64,000 nt of DNA, from positions 1,116,001 through 1,180,000 of the forward strand of contig NC_015673.1 of the NCBI RefSeq assembly GCF_000177535.2, in the 5' to 3' direction. Below, in pieces: positions 1-7,417 of the stretch. Position 1 is the stretch's first letter; each line of letters starts with the position of its first letter. Below the pieces are notes generated by a model. It was not told the origin of the DNA. It made no database searches and worked only from the letters and a program-made list of their open reading frames with translations. The position numbers and the translations under genes are program-made. The DNA comes from Corynebacterium resistens DSM 45100. GTDB taxonomy: Bacteria; Actinomycetota; Actinomycetes; Mycobacteriales; Mycobacteriaceae.

Positions 1-858
1 TTGATCGAAGCCATCGGTGATGACGGGCGCATTCACACCACGTTTAATCAGAAAGGTGCGGCGACAGGGCGCTTGTCTTCCTCTGATCCGAACCTGCAGA
101 ACATTCCCGTGCGTACAGATGCGGGCCGGCGAATCCGTGCGGCGTTTCATGCCGGATGGGGTGAAACGCTTCTAACCGCTGACTATTCGCAGATCGAGAT
201 GCGTGTGATGGCGCATCTATCGCAGGATGAGGGGCTGATCGAGGCCTACAAATCTGGCGAAGACCTGCACAATTACGTCGGCTCCCGCGTGTTCGATGTG
301 CCGGTTGATCAGGTCACCCCGGAGCTGCGCCGTCGAGTCAAGGCCCTGAGCTACGGCTTGGTGTACGGCCTTAGCGCGTTCGGGCTGTCGCAGCAGCTGG
401 GCATTTCGGCTGGTGAGGCCAAGGTCATTATGGAGAACTACTTCACCCGTTTTGGCGGAGTAAAGCGCTACCTCGATGAGGTTGTACATCAGGCCAAAGA
501 AACTGGCTACACGGAAACTCTTTATGGCCGACGCCGCTACCTTCCCGAGCTCAACTCCTCCAACCGGGTGGCGCGGGAGAACGCGGAACGTGCTGCGTTA
601 AACGCGCCGATCCAGGGAACCGCAGCGGACATCATCAAGCTGGCGATGCTGCGCGTGGACCGCGCGATTCGGGAGCAGAACTTGAAGTCCCGTGTTCTGC
701 TGCAGGTGCACGACGAGTTGGTGGTGGAGGTCGCCAAGGGTGAACTCGACAAGGTCAGCGAGCTCGTGCAGCGAGAGATGGATGCGGCCGCGCGCCTGCG
801 CGTCCCCCTCGAAATCAGCGCCGGCCACGGGAAGAACTGGGACGAGGCAGCACACTAG
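1..858 (+). CDS. polA: DNA polymerase I, C-terminal part (partial)
   Basis: This is the polymerase domain of family A DNA polymerase I, which fills gaps in excision repair and removes RNA primers on the lagging strand. The 5' end, with the 5'-3' exonuclease domain, lies outside the window, so the TTG at base 1 is only the window edge. In the visible part I see the TGRLSSSDPNLQNIP template-binding motif (residues 23-37), motif A with DYSQIEMR and its catalytic Asp (about 61), the O-helix motif B RRRVKALSYGLVYG (about 110) and motif C QVHDELVVEV with the second catalytic Asp (about 238). All key residues are present and the frame is intact to the TAG stop. The gene converges with the DUF368 gene downstream. 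Confidence 0.97.
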   Translation: MIEAIGDDGRIHTTFNQKGAATGRLSSSDPNLQNIPVRTDAGRRIRAAFHAGWGETLLTADYSQIEMRVMAHLSQDEGLIEAYKSGEDLHNYVGSRVFDVPVDQVTPELRRRVKALSYGLVYGLSAFGLSQQLGISAGEAKVIMENYFTRFGGVKRYLDEVVHQAKETGYTETLYGRRRYLPELNSSNRVARENAERAALNAPIQGTAADIIKLAMLRVDRAIREQNLKSRVLLQVHDELVVEVAKGELDKVSELVQREMDAAARLRVPLEISAGHGKNWDEAAH

Positions 859-944
859 GGGCCCGCACGCCGCGCGCTCACTGCGTTCGCTCGACTCGCG
901 GTGGCGCGGCGCAGCCGCGGGTGCCTACAGCTGCGCGTCCGCGA

Positions 945-1895
945 CTACGCTGCGCGGTGATTATGCCCGTGATCGTAGGCGTGATCCTCTGGCGTATCCT
1001 CGCCGAACTTTCGTTCCACGAAAAGCATGATCAGCACGACCAACGCACCCACGAGCATGAGGCCCATGTGAGCCCAGATATTGCCGTGAGGGGATTGGAG
1101 CGTGGCGTCGGTATCCTGCCAAGGCCACAGCGCACGTAGAGAACCAAGCATGAGGCCCGCCATGACAGACAAGGTCATAGTGCGGTGGCGGGTGAGGAGT
1201 TTTTCCAGGGTGCGGACGAATAGGACGATGCCGGTGAGCGCGCCCGCGGCGAAGACGGCGATATACGCGAGGTTGCGGTCAGAGACGGCCGCGAGGGTGG
1301 CGCTGTACAGCCCGACGGCCAGCAGGAAGAAGGAGCCGGAAACGCCGGGGAGGACCAGGGCGCAGATTGCCACGGCGGCGGCACAGAAAACTATAAGCAG
1401 GTTGGGGTCCGATTGTGGGGCGCTCGTGATGCCAGTGAGGAAGAAGGTGGCTGCCGCTGCGACGAGTGCCGCGAGCGTGACGGGGAGGAATTTGGGTTTA
1501 AGGAAATTCGCCAGGATGGCGCGCAGTGGGGCGATCATTGTGAGCGGCACCGAGATGGAGACCAGGACCATTCCGAAGAAAAGCGCGCGGGAGATCGATG
1601 GGTGATCGGTGACGAAGCTTTCCATTACGCCGGACATTGTGACGACGACGGCGCCCATGCCGAAGACCATCGGGATAAGGAGGGCCCAGTCCAGGCGGCG
1701 GAAGCGGTGCAGCGCTTCGGGGCGGTCGCTGGGGAGGGTTTTGGCAGCGTCGAGGAATCGGTTGGCGTTGAAAAGGACGCGTTCGTAGATTCCGGTGACG
1801 AGGGCGATGGTGCCTCCGGAGACACCGGGGACGAGTTCGGCCATGCCCACGAGGCCGCCGCGGATGACGTTGGCGATAATTTCTAGAATCTTCAT
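945..1895 (-). CDS. DUF368 membrane protein (PopT-type polyprenyl-phosphate transporter family)
   Basis: This 316-residue polytopic membrane protein starts with an amphipathic segment and the family signature GGLVGMAELVPGVSGGTIAL; a related ALVLPGVSGSFFLL repeat occurs near the middle, as expected for the internally duplicated DUF368 fold. About eight hydrophobic segments are visible. Members of DUF368 (PopT) have been implicated in recycling undecaprenyl phosphate across the membrane for envelope synthesis; that role here is inferred from the family. The C-terminus is rich in His and acidic residues (DHAYDHGHNHRAA), which may bind metal or simply be a tail. The ATG at 1895 is the only good start at the family-typical N-terminus, although its ribosome binding site is weak. 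Confidence 0.88.
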   Translation of the reverse strand: MKILEIIANVIRGGLVGMAELVPGVSGGTIALVTGIYERVLFNANRFLDAAKTLPSDRPEALHRFRRLDWALLIPMVFGMGAVVVTMSGVMESFVTDHPSISRALFFGMVLVSISVPLTMIAPLRAILANFLKPKFLPVTLAALVAAAATFFLTGITSAPQSDPNLLIVFCAAAVAICALVLPGVSGSFFLLAVGLYSATLAAVSDRNLAYIAVFAAGALTGIVLFVRTLEKLLTRHRTMTLSVMAGLMLGSLRALWPWQDTDATLQSPHGNIWAHMGLMLVGALVVLIMLFVERKFGEDTPEDHAYDHGHNHRAA

Positions 1896-2340
1896 CGCAT
1901 TGAACTCTAAGGAGTCGCGTGGAGGAAGGCCAATAGGGCCGTCAGCTAAAGAAGGCCATTAGGACCATTAGCTATTGAACTCAAAAGAGTCGCGTGGAGG
2001 AAGGCCAATAGGGTCATTGGCTAAAGTGGCGAACTGGCGATGGCGCCAACTGTGAACGCTCTTGGACGACAACGGCGAACGCATGTTTGCGCATGTCGAT
2101 CCACTTGTGTACGCTAATCACCGTTGTGTGTCTGGTGAGGGTGACCTTGTCACCGCTTCACGTCATGAACTCCGAACGGGCCTCATGTTACTCGAGTGAA
2201 TTGAGTGACAGCTGGGTTTAGGTAAATGACAGGGGAGCGGGCGGGGTGATCAACGCTAAGACCGCAGGTCAGGTGGAAAAATCCGCTTGGCGAAGAACTG
2301 TCCATCCTTATATTTGATCCGTTTCGGAGAATTTAACCGT
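1896..2340. other. Intergenic region between DUF368 and rpsA with divergent promoters
   Basis: This stretch of about 445 bases holds no convincing gene. Apart from the 75-bp-period repeat at its left end, it should contain the rpsA promoter and leader. A weak candidate promoter lies around 2200-2228 (TTGAGT near 2202, TAGGTAAAT near 2219). The last 18 bases carry CGGAGA, the likely ribosome binding site for rpsA. I could not fix the transcription start. Confidence 0.5.
1899..2026. repeat. Tandem direct repeat, two copies, 75-bp period
   Basis: Two copies of a segment of about 53 bp (1899-1951 and 1974-2026) share ATTGAACTC...AGAGTCGCGTGGAGGAAGGCCAATAG and end in CTAAAG. They differ at only a few positions, and 22 bases lie between them. 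They sit directly upstream of the DUF368 start codon (minus strand) and before the rpsA leader. No protein function is evident. Confidence 0.85.
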
Positions 2341-3807
2341 ATGCCCACCAACAACGTACCTCAGGTAGCCATCAACGACATTGGCTCCGCTGAGGATTTC
2401 CTCGCCGCTGTCGACTCCACCATCAAGTACTTCAACGATGGTGACATTGTCGAAGGCACCGTCGTCAAGGTTGATCACGATGAAGTCCTGCTGGACATCG
2501 GATACAAGACCGAGGGCGTGATCCCTTCCCGTGAGCTGTCCATCAAGCACGATGTCGACCCAGGCGAGGTCGTTGAGGTCGGCGACGAGATCGACGCACT
2601 GGTCCTCACCAAGGAGGACAAGGAAGGTCGCCTGATCCTGTCCAAGAAGCGCGCACAGTACGAGCGTGCATGGGGCGCCATCGAGGAGCTCAAGGAGAAG
2701 GACGAGCCAGTTACCGGTACCGTCATCGAGGTTGTCAAGGGCGGCCTGATCCTGGACATCGGTCTGCGTGGCTTCCTGCCAGCTTCCCTCGTCGAGATGC
2801 GTCGCGTTCGCGACCTGCAGCCATACATCGGCCAGGAGATCGAAGCCAAGATCATCGAGCTGGACAAGCACCGCAACAACGTTGTGCTGTCTCGTCGCGC
2901 ATGGCTCGAGCAGACCCAGTCCGAGGTTCGCTCCGAGTTCCTGCACCAGCTGCAAAAGGGTCAGGTCCGCAAGGGCGTTGTCTCTTCCATCGTCAACTTC
3001 GGTGCATTCGTCGATCTGGGTGGCGTAGACGGCCTGGTTCACGTTTCCGAGCTGTCCTGGAAGCACATCGATCACCCATCTGAGGTCGTTGCTGTCGGCG
3101 ACGAGGTCACCGTTGAGGTTCTCGACGTCGACCTGGACCGCGAGCGCGTTTCCCTTTCCCTGAAGGCAACCCAGGAAGACCCATGGCGTGTATTCGCCCG
3201 CACCCACGCGATCGGCCAGATCGTTCCGGGCAAGGTCACCAAGCTGGTTCCATTCGGTGCATTCGTTCGCGTCGAAGAGGGCATCGAGGGTCTGGTTCAC
3301 ATCTCCGAGTTGGCTGAGCGCCACGTTGAGGTTCCAGATCAGGTTGTTGGCGTTGGCCAGGATGCCATGGTCAAGGTCATCGACATCGACCTCGAGCGTC
3401 GTCGCATCTCCCTGTCCCTCAAGCAGGCTGACGAGGATTACACCGAAGAATTCGATCCATCCAAGTACGGTATGGCGGATTCCTACGACGAGCAGGGCAA
3501 CTACATCTTCCCAGAGGGCTTCGACCCAGAGACCAACGAGTGGCTCGAGGGCTTCGATGCACAGCGTCAGGAGTGGGAGTCCCGCTACGCAGAGGCCGAG
3601 CGCCGTCACCGCCTGCACACCGCGCAGATCGAGCGCAACCGTGCAGCTGCCGCTGAGGCTGCAGCTAACGGCGAGGGTGGCTACTCCTCCGAGAGCGAAG
3701 CTTCCGAGTCCGCAGCGTCCACCGAGGCGCCAGCTGACTCCGGCACCCTCGCTTCCGACGAGCAGCTGGCTGCTCTGCGCGAGAAGCTGGCCGGTGGCGC
3801 TGAGTAA
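2341..3807 (+). CDS. rpsA: 30S ribosomal protein S1
   Basis: Ribosomal protein S1 helps recruit and unfold mRNA on the small subunit. The product (488 residues from the ATG at 2341) has four S1/OB-fold repeats, the actinobacterial number rather than the six of E. coli. They begin near residues 34 (GDIVEGTVVKV), 119 (VTGTVIEVVKGGLILDIG), 204 (VRKGVVSSIVNFGAFVDLGG) and 289 (IVPGKVTKLVPFGAFVRV). An acidic, Ala/Ser/Glu-rich tail follows. A longer frame begins at 2287, but the ATG at 2341 gives the conserved N-terminus MPTNNVPQVAINDIGSAEDF and has CGGAGA upstream, so I chose it. A tandem repeat follows the stop codon at once. Confidence 0.97.
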   Translation: MPTNNVPQVAINDIGSAEDFLAAVDSTIKYFNDGDIVEGTVVKVDHDEVLLDIGYKTEGVIPSRELSIKHDVDPGEVVEVGDEIDALVLTKEDKEGRLILSKKRAQYERAWGAIEELKEKDEPVTGTVIEVVKGGLILDIGLRGFLPASLVEMRRVRDLQPYIGQEIEAKIIELDKHRNNVVLSRRAWLEQTQSEVRSEFLHQLQKGQVRKGVVSSIVNFGAFVDLGGVDGLVHVSELSWKHIDHPSEVVAVGDEVTVEVLDVDLDRERVSLSLKATQEDPWRVFARTHAIGQIVPGKVTKLVPFGAFVRVEEGIEGLVHISELAERHVEVPDQVVGVGQDAMVKVIDIDLERRRISLSLKQADEDYTEEFDPSKYGMADSYDEQGNYIFPEGFDPETNEWLEGFDAQRQEWESRYAEAERRHRLHTAQIERNRAAAAEAAANGEGGYSSESEASESAASTEAPADSGTLASDEQLAALREKLAGGAE

Positions 3808-3859
3808 TAGCCCGCTGATCGGGTAGCGGTGTTAATAGCCCGCTGATCGGATAGCGGTG
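3805..3859. repeat. 28-bp-period tandem repeat containing the rpsA stop codon
   Basis: Two copies of TAATAGCCCGCTGATCGG(G/A)TAGCGGTG occur at 3805-3831 and 3833-3859. The first begins with the rpsA stop codon TAA, so the duplication has copied the end of the gene into the 3' UTR. The copies differ by one base, which suggests a recent event. Confidence 0.9.
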
Positions 3860-3991
3860 CCTTTGGCGGCAGCGCTTTCCTCGGTCGGTGAAGCTGCGCC
3901 TAGTCTCACTAAGTAGCGGCCCGGCTTTGATCGTTAACCGGACACCATGATGGTGTTCCGCAACTGCTAGCCCCGCTATTGATTTGCTTTA

Positions 3992-4017
3992 GACCTCGCT
4001 TCGGCGGGGTCTTTTTT
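3992..4017 (+). terminator. Intrinsic terminator of rpsA
   Basis: GACCTCGC and GCGGGGTC form an 8-bp stem closed by a TTCG tetraloop and followed by six T residues. It lies about 185 bases after the rpsA stop, with no gene in between. Confidence 0.92.
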
Positions 4018-4042
4018 GCTAACAATCCAGCAGTTTTTCAGG

Positions 4043-4151
4043 CGTGCCAGCTGCCGTTTCCATTGGGTCTGCGGCCTTTTTCTAAACGTGCCAGCTGCCG
4101 TGTCCCAAATGTGTCTGCTGCCGTTTCCCAAAAGTGTCTGCTGCCCACGTG
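4043..4151. repeat. Degenerate direct repeats (C)GTG(CCA/TCT)GCTGCC
   Basis: Four related copies begin at 4043, 4087, 4111 and 4134. The first two read CGTGCCAGCTGCCGT(T/G)TCC and the last two GTGTCTGCTGCC. Spacing is uneven, so this is a cluster of related elements rather than a clean tandem array. Function unknown. Confidence 0.65.
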
Positions 4152-4205
4152 TGATTCAAACATCGCCCCTTTCGACGTACAGCCCGTTGAGTAGCGGTGC
4201 TCTCA

Positions 4206-4247
4206 CGTTTAGGAAGGAGAAAGCCGCGTTTAGGAAGATGAAAGCTG
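4206..4247. repeat. 21-bp tandem duplication
   Basis: CGTTTAGGAAGGAGAAAGCCG (first 20 bases at 4206-4225) is followed directly by a copy at 4227-4247 that differs at a few positions (AGATG for AGGAG, CTG for CCG). A third partial CGTTTTT follows. Confidence 0.8.
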
Positions 4248-4294
4248 CGTTTTTAGCAGGGTGGGCGCTGCGCGTCTTTCCCATACGTGGATTC

Positions 4295-4428
4295 GCAGAA
4301 CGAGATGCGCAACCTACGTCGCGGAAGTGACATCTCATTCTGCTTTTTGATAACCACTTCGTGGTGCTGAGGAAGCAGAACGAGATGCACCGTTCATCGC
4401 CCGAAACGGTCGTTTCATTCTGCTTTTT
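4295..4428 (+). repeat. Two consecutive terminator-like hairpins sharing GCAGAACGAGATG
   Basis: The first hairpin pairs GCAGAACGAGATG (4295-4307) with CATCTCATTCTGC (4331-4343), one mismatch, followed by TTTTT. The second starts with the same arm at 4375, has an inner stem ACCGTT/AACGGT, and ends with TTTCATTCTGC and TTTTT (4424-4428). Both look like rho-independent terminators on the plus strand, although no plus-strand gene precedes them except rpsA, which already has a terminator. Confidence 0.7.
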
Positions 4429-4480
4429 CGTGAGGAGGGGAGTTGTCCTTGGAAGATAGGAAGCTCGCCGCTTTAAGAAT

Positions 4481-4624
4481 GGGAATCGGAATGGGATATT
4501 CGGGGGCGGCATGCGTGGAATGGGATAGGCGGGGCGGCATACGTTGCACGGGAATCGGAATGGGCTAGGCGGTGCGGCATGCGTTGCACGGGAATCGGAA
4601 TGGGATATCCGGGGGTGAGATGCG
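4481..4624. repeat. Tandem repeat of about 40 bp, three to four copies
   Basis: Units begin with GGGAATCGGAATGGG and continue with a (C/G)GG(C/T)GGCATGCGTTGCAC-type segment. Clear copies start at 4481, 4550 and 4590, with a truncated unit at 4516-4549. The last two starts are exactly 40 bases apart. The sequence is G-rich on the plus strand. Confidence 0.8.
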
Positions 4625-4648
4625 GTCTGGGGTCTTAAGCACCACAAA

Positions 4649-4686
4649 AAGGGCTCTCGAAACACCATGGTGTCTCGAGAGCCCTT
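4649..4686 (-). terminator. Terminator of the htdX gene
   Basis: A 38-bp near-perfect palindrome (19-bp arms, one mismatch, centred on CCATGG) is followed on the minus strand by a T run. It lies about 170 bases downstream of the htdX stop and is the probable end of the fabG4-htdX transcript. Confidence 0.88.
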
Positions 4687-4853
4687 AGCCTTAGGGGGCG
4701 GACCCGCCGGGTTCGTTTTCCTCTCTGAGCAGTAGAACGAAGCGCGGTATAAGATACGCGGGCTAAGCGCTACTTCTTGCGGGGGAGCGGACAGGGCACC
4801 CGCGCGCCCTCGTCATCGCCCGCCCCGGAAGAAAGAATGGGGAAGCGGCTGCC

Positions 4854-5798
4854 TTACAGTGCCTCGTAGCGGCCCACCGCGTGCAGCTTATCCAGCTTGT
4901 TGGCGCTGCGAACCTGCAGATCCCAGGTGCTAGAGGCAGCATTGGCAACTCCGCTACCTGTAGCACCCTCGCGGTTGGTGAACACAGCGACCTTCGCCGG
5001 CAGGATCACTGGCTTCGCGAACTGCACCGTGAAGCGACCGGCCTTCGGCAGCTGGCCTTCCAATACACGGAGCATTGCGGCCGCGGTCCACATGCCGTGC
5101 GCGATGGTCTTCGGGAAACCAAAGGCCTTCGCACCCACGCTGGAAACGTGAATTGGGTTCTTGTCACCCGAGGCTTCCGCGTACTCTTTGATATCCGAGG
5201 GCGTCACACGAATGGTAGCCGTCGGACGTGGCTCCTCCAGCTCGCCAGGCTGCGGCAACAGGTAACCGTTGGTCGGCTCCTCCTTGGCATCCTTGAGCTT
5301 CTGGCCTAGTGCAAGCATGGTGGAGGTTTGCTTCCATACATCCTCGCCTGCGACGGAGACGGTGGTTTCCATGTCCACCAACACACCCTTAAAGTGCGGG
5401 CGCACTCCACTGGGGTGCACGCGGAAATCCAGCTCGTCATCCACAGTCAGCGGACGGGTTTGCTCAATAACGTTGGTCAGGTGCACCAGACCAACCGCGT
5501 TTACCGGGAAGTCCTTCGCGCCAAATACCTTCATCATCAGCGGAAAACCCAGAACATAGGGGTAGGTGATCGGTAGTTCGTTATTGAGGCGCAAGCCCGT
5601 CGCAGCGTTGTAAGCAGCCAAGTGCGCCACATCGACCTTCACACCCTTGACCTCAAAACCGGTCTTCGGCGTGGAGTTCACATTGCGCTTTGTGCCGATA
5701 ACCGGCAGCAGATCCTTCGCAGCGCTCCGGTATTCCTCCATGAGCACCGGAATCTTCGGCAACTGCTTGTACGTCACATTTTGATTCGCTTGAGTCAT
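4854..5798 (-). CDS. htdX: 3-hydroxyacyl-thioester dehydratase, MaoC family (HtdX-like)
   Basis: This 314-residue protein looks like the M. tuberculosis HtdX (Rv0241c) class of double hot-dog (R)-hydratases, which hydrate or dehydrate 2-enoyl/3-hydroxyacyl thioesters. The C-terminal MaoC domain carries the hydratase-2 motif YAEASGDKNPIHV with catalytic Asp and His, then AHGMWTAAAML. The N-terminal half matches a degenerate hot-dog. The start at 5798 is supported by AAAGGAG a few bases upstream. The next gene upstream is fabG4, and fadA2 is divergent, the same order as Rv0241c-Rv0242c-Rv0243, so a role in acyl-chain elongation or breakdown with those enzymes is likely. A strong terminator follows. 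Confidence 0.88.
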   Translation of the reverse strand: MTQANQNVTYKQLPKIPVLMEEYRSAAKDLLPVIGTKRNVNSTPKTGFEVKGVKVDVAHLAAYNAATGLRLNNELPITYPYVLGFPLMMKVFGAKDFPVNAVGLVHLTNVIEQTRPLTVDDELDFRVHPSGVRPHFKGVLVDMETTVSVAGEDVWKQTSTMLALGQKLKDAKEEPTNGYLLPQPGELEEPRPTATIRVTPSDIKEYAEASGDKNPIHVSSVGAKAFGFPKTIAHGMWTAAAMLRVLEGQLPKAGRFTVQFAKPVILPAKVAVFTNREGATGSGVANAASSTWDLQVRSANKLDKLHAVGRYEAL

Positions 5799-5916
5799 AA
5801 AACCGCTCCTTTAAACTTGATGCTTCGAGGCTGAGCAGGGGTGCGAACTTGGGGCGCAAACCCTAGGCGCAAACCTACGGCTCAGCTCCCGAAGCGTGTG
5901 ATTTCGCAGGCTCGGC

Positions 5917-7290
5917 TTATGCGCCCAGCATTGCCTGGCCACACACGCGGACAACGTTTCCGGTGACGGCCTGAGAGGCTGGGGAAGCGAAGTATGCGAT
6001 GGTCTCTGCAACGTCCACGGTCTCGCCACCTTGCTGCAGGGAGCTCAGCAGGCGACCACCTACGCGGGTGCCGAACGGAATCGCGGCAGTCATCTGAGTC
6101 TCGATGAAGCCAGGAGCCACCGCGTTGACAGTGATGCCCTTCGCAGCGAGCTTCTCGGACAGCGAATCAACAAAACCAATCACGCCGGCCTTGGTTGCGC
6201 CGTAGTTGGTCTGGCCACGGTTACCTGCGATACCTGCAATCGACGCCACGCCGACCACGCGACCGTTATCAGCCAGGCCACCGTTTTCCAGCAGCTTCTC
6301 GGTGATGCGAACTGGTGCCACCAGGTTGACCGCAATGACCGAATCCCAACGGCCCTCGTCCATGTTGGCGAGCAGCTTATCGCGGGTGATACCAGCGTTG
6401 TGAACGATGATGTCGATCGGGCCGCCGTGGCGAGCTTCCGCGTGCTCCTTGAGCTTGTCAGCGGCGTCCGCTGCGGTGACATCCAGTGGCAGGGCAGTGC
6501 CGCCGACCTTGTTGGAGGTCTCTGCTAGGCCCTCGCCCGCAGCTGGGATGTCCACGCAAATGACCTTTGCGCCGTCGCGAGCCAAAACCTCGGCGATGGT
6601 GGCACCGATACCGCGAGCTGCACCGGTGACTACAGCGATCTTGCCCTCGGAAGGCTTCTCCCAGTCGGCAGGAGCGGTTGCGCCGGATTCGTCAACGCGG
6701 ATGACCTGCGCATCTACGAAAGCGGACTTCGCGGAGAGAACGAAGCGCAGGGTGGACTCGAGACCGGCCAGTGAATCATCAGCCTTCGGGGAAACGTAAA
6801 CGAGCTGCACGGTCGCACCGCGCAGTAGTTCCTTACCCACGGAACGAGTGAAGCCCTCGAGGGCCCGCTGAGCGATGCGCTCATCGGTATCTTCAACGAG
6901 CTCAGGAGTGGTGCCGATAACCAGCAAACGCGCACATGGCTGGAGCTGGCGCATCACTGGGTGGAAGAAATCGTAAAGCTGCCGCAGATCCTCTGGCTTG
7001 GTGATGCCCGTGGCGTCGAAAACCAAACCTGCGTACTTGTTATCGCCAACAGTGGTGGTGACCTTGTAATCGTCGGCCAGCAATTGCTCCACACGGTTGA
7101 CCAGTCGGCCGGAACCGCCCAACAGAACGCGACCGTCGAGGGCAGGCTCTCCCGGCTGGTAGCGGCGCAGCTTGGTTGGGACGGGCATGCCGACCTGCTT
7201 GGCAAACTTCTTGCCTGCGTTCGAGTTGATGAACTTTAGGTATGCATCAGGGTTGGAAGACAATTCCTTCGACTCCTTTGTGATTAGCAT
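5917..7290 (-). CDS. fabG4: 3-oxoacyl-ACP/CoA reductase, high-molecular-weight FabG4 type
   Basis: The 457-residue protein is the long form of FabG. An N-terminal domain of about 200 residues (flavodoxin-like, inactive in the family) is followed by a complete short-chain dehydrogenase. The latter shows the NAD(P)-binding motif TGAARGIG (about 222-229), NNAG-equivalent HNAG, the catalytic Ser in [11 protein letters not shown] and the YGATK pair of Tyr and Lys. M. tuberculosis FabG4 (Rv0242c) has the same length and architecture and prefers NADH with long acyl-CoA. The start at 7290 gives the family N-terminus, though its ribosome binding site is only GGGA. There are 118 bases to htdX, likely cotranscribed. 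Confidence 0.9.
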   Translation of the reverse strand: MLITKESKELSSNPDAYLKFINSNAGKKFAKQVGMPVPTKLRRYQPGEPALDGRVLLGGSGRLVNRVEQLLADDYKVTTTVGDNKYAGLVFDATGITKPEDLRQLYDFFHPVMRQLQPCARLLVIGTTPELVEDTDERIAQRALEGFTRSVGKELLRGATVQLVYVSPKADDSLAGLESTLRFVLSAKSAFVDAQVIRVDESGATAPADWEKPSEGKIAVVTGAARGIGATIAEVLARDGAKVICVDIPAAGEGLAETSNKVGGTALPLDVTAADAADKLKEHAEARHGGPIDIIVHNAGITRDKLLANMDEGRWDSVIAVNLVAPVRITEKLLENGGLADNGRVVGVASIAGIAGNRGQTNYGATKAGVIGFVDSLSEKLAAKGITVNAVAPGFIETQMTAAIPFGTRVGGRLLSSLQQGGETVDVAETIAYFASPASQAVTGNVVRVCGQAMLGA

Positions 7291-7417
7291 TTATTCCCAA
7301 ACAGGCTTCGTGGCCAGAGGGAACTGTGTATGTTCTCATGTATAACCCTACGGTGGTTTTTGGCACCGTGTGGCGAATTGACCACAGAACCCATTTTTTA
7401 ATTGGAGTGAAGTAACC
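7291..7417. promoter_or_regulatory. Divergent fabG4/fadA2 promoter region
   Basis: This 127-base gap must drive both fabG4 (minus) and fadA2 (plus). On the plus strand TATAAC near 7342 is a reasonable -10. GGTGGTTTTTGGCACCGTG around 7354-7373 contains inverted GGTG/CACC arms that could be an operator. AATTGGAGTG just before the fadA2 ATG is its ribosome binding site. No regulator can be named. Confidence 0.5.

Larger units (their letters stand above)
4018..4853. other. Non-coding repeat mosaic downstream of rpsA
   Basis: About 830 bases hold no gene I believe in. The open frames here are made of repeats (for example a Pro/Arg/Phe-rich minus-strand frame at 4156-4668) and match no family I know. 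In order the stretch holds four copies of a GTGCCAGCTGCCGT-like element, a 21-bp tandem duplication, two terminator-like hairpins built on GCAGAACGAGATG, a 40-bp-class tandem repeat, and the terminator of the minus-strand gene. Each is listed separately. Confidence 0.7.

Noticed and set aside
2308..3618. 436-residue minus-strand frame opposite rpsA
   Set aside because: Leu/Val/Asp/Asn-rich shadow of a high-codon-bias gene; rpsA is certain.
4156..4668. 170-residue minus-strand open frame rich in Pro, Arg and Phe
   Set aside because: It is read through the 40-bp repeat array and hairpins, has no family look and no ribosome binding site, and crosses the htdX terminator.
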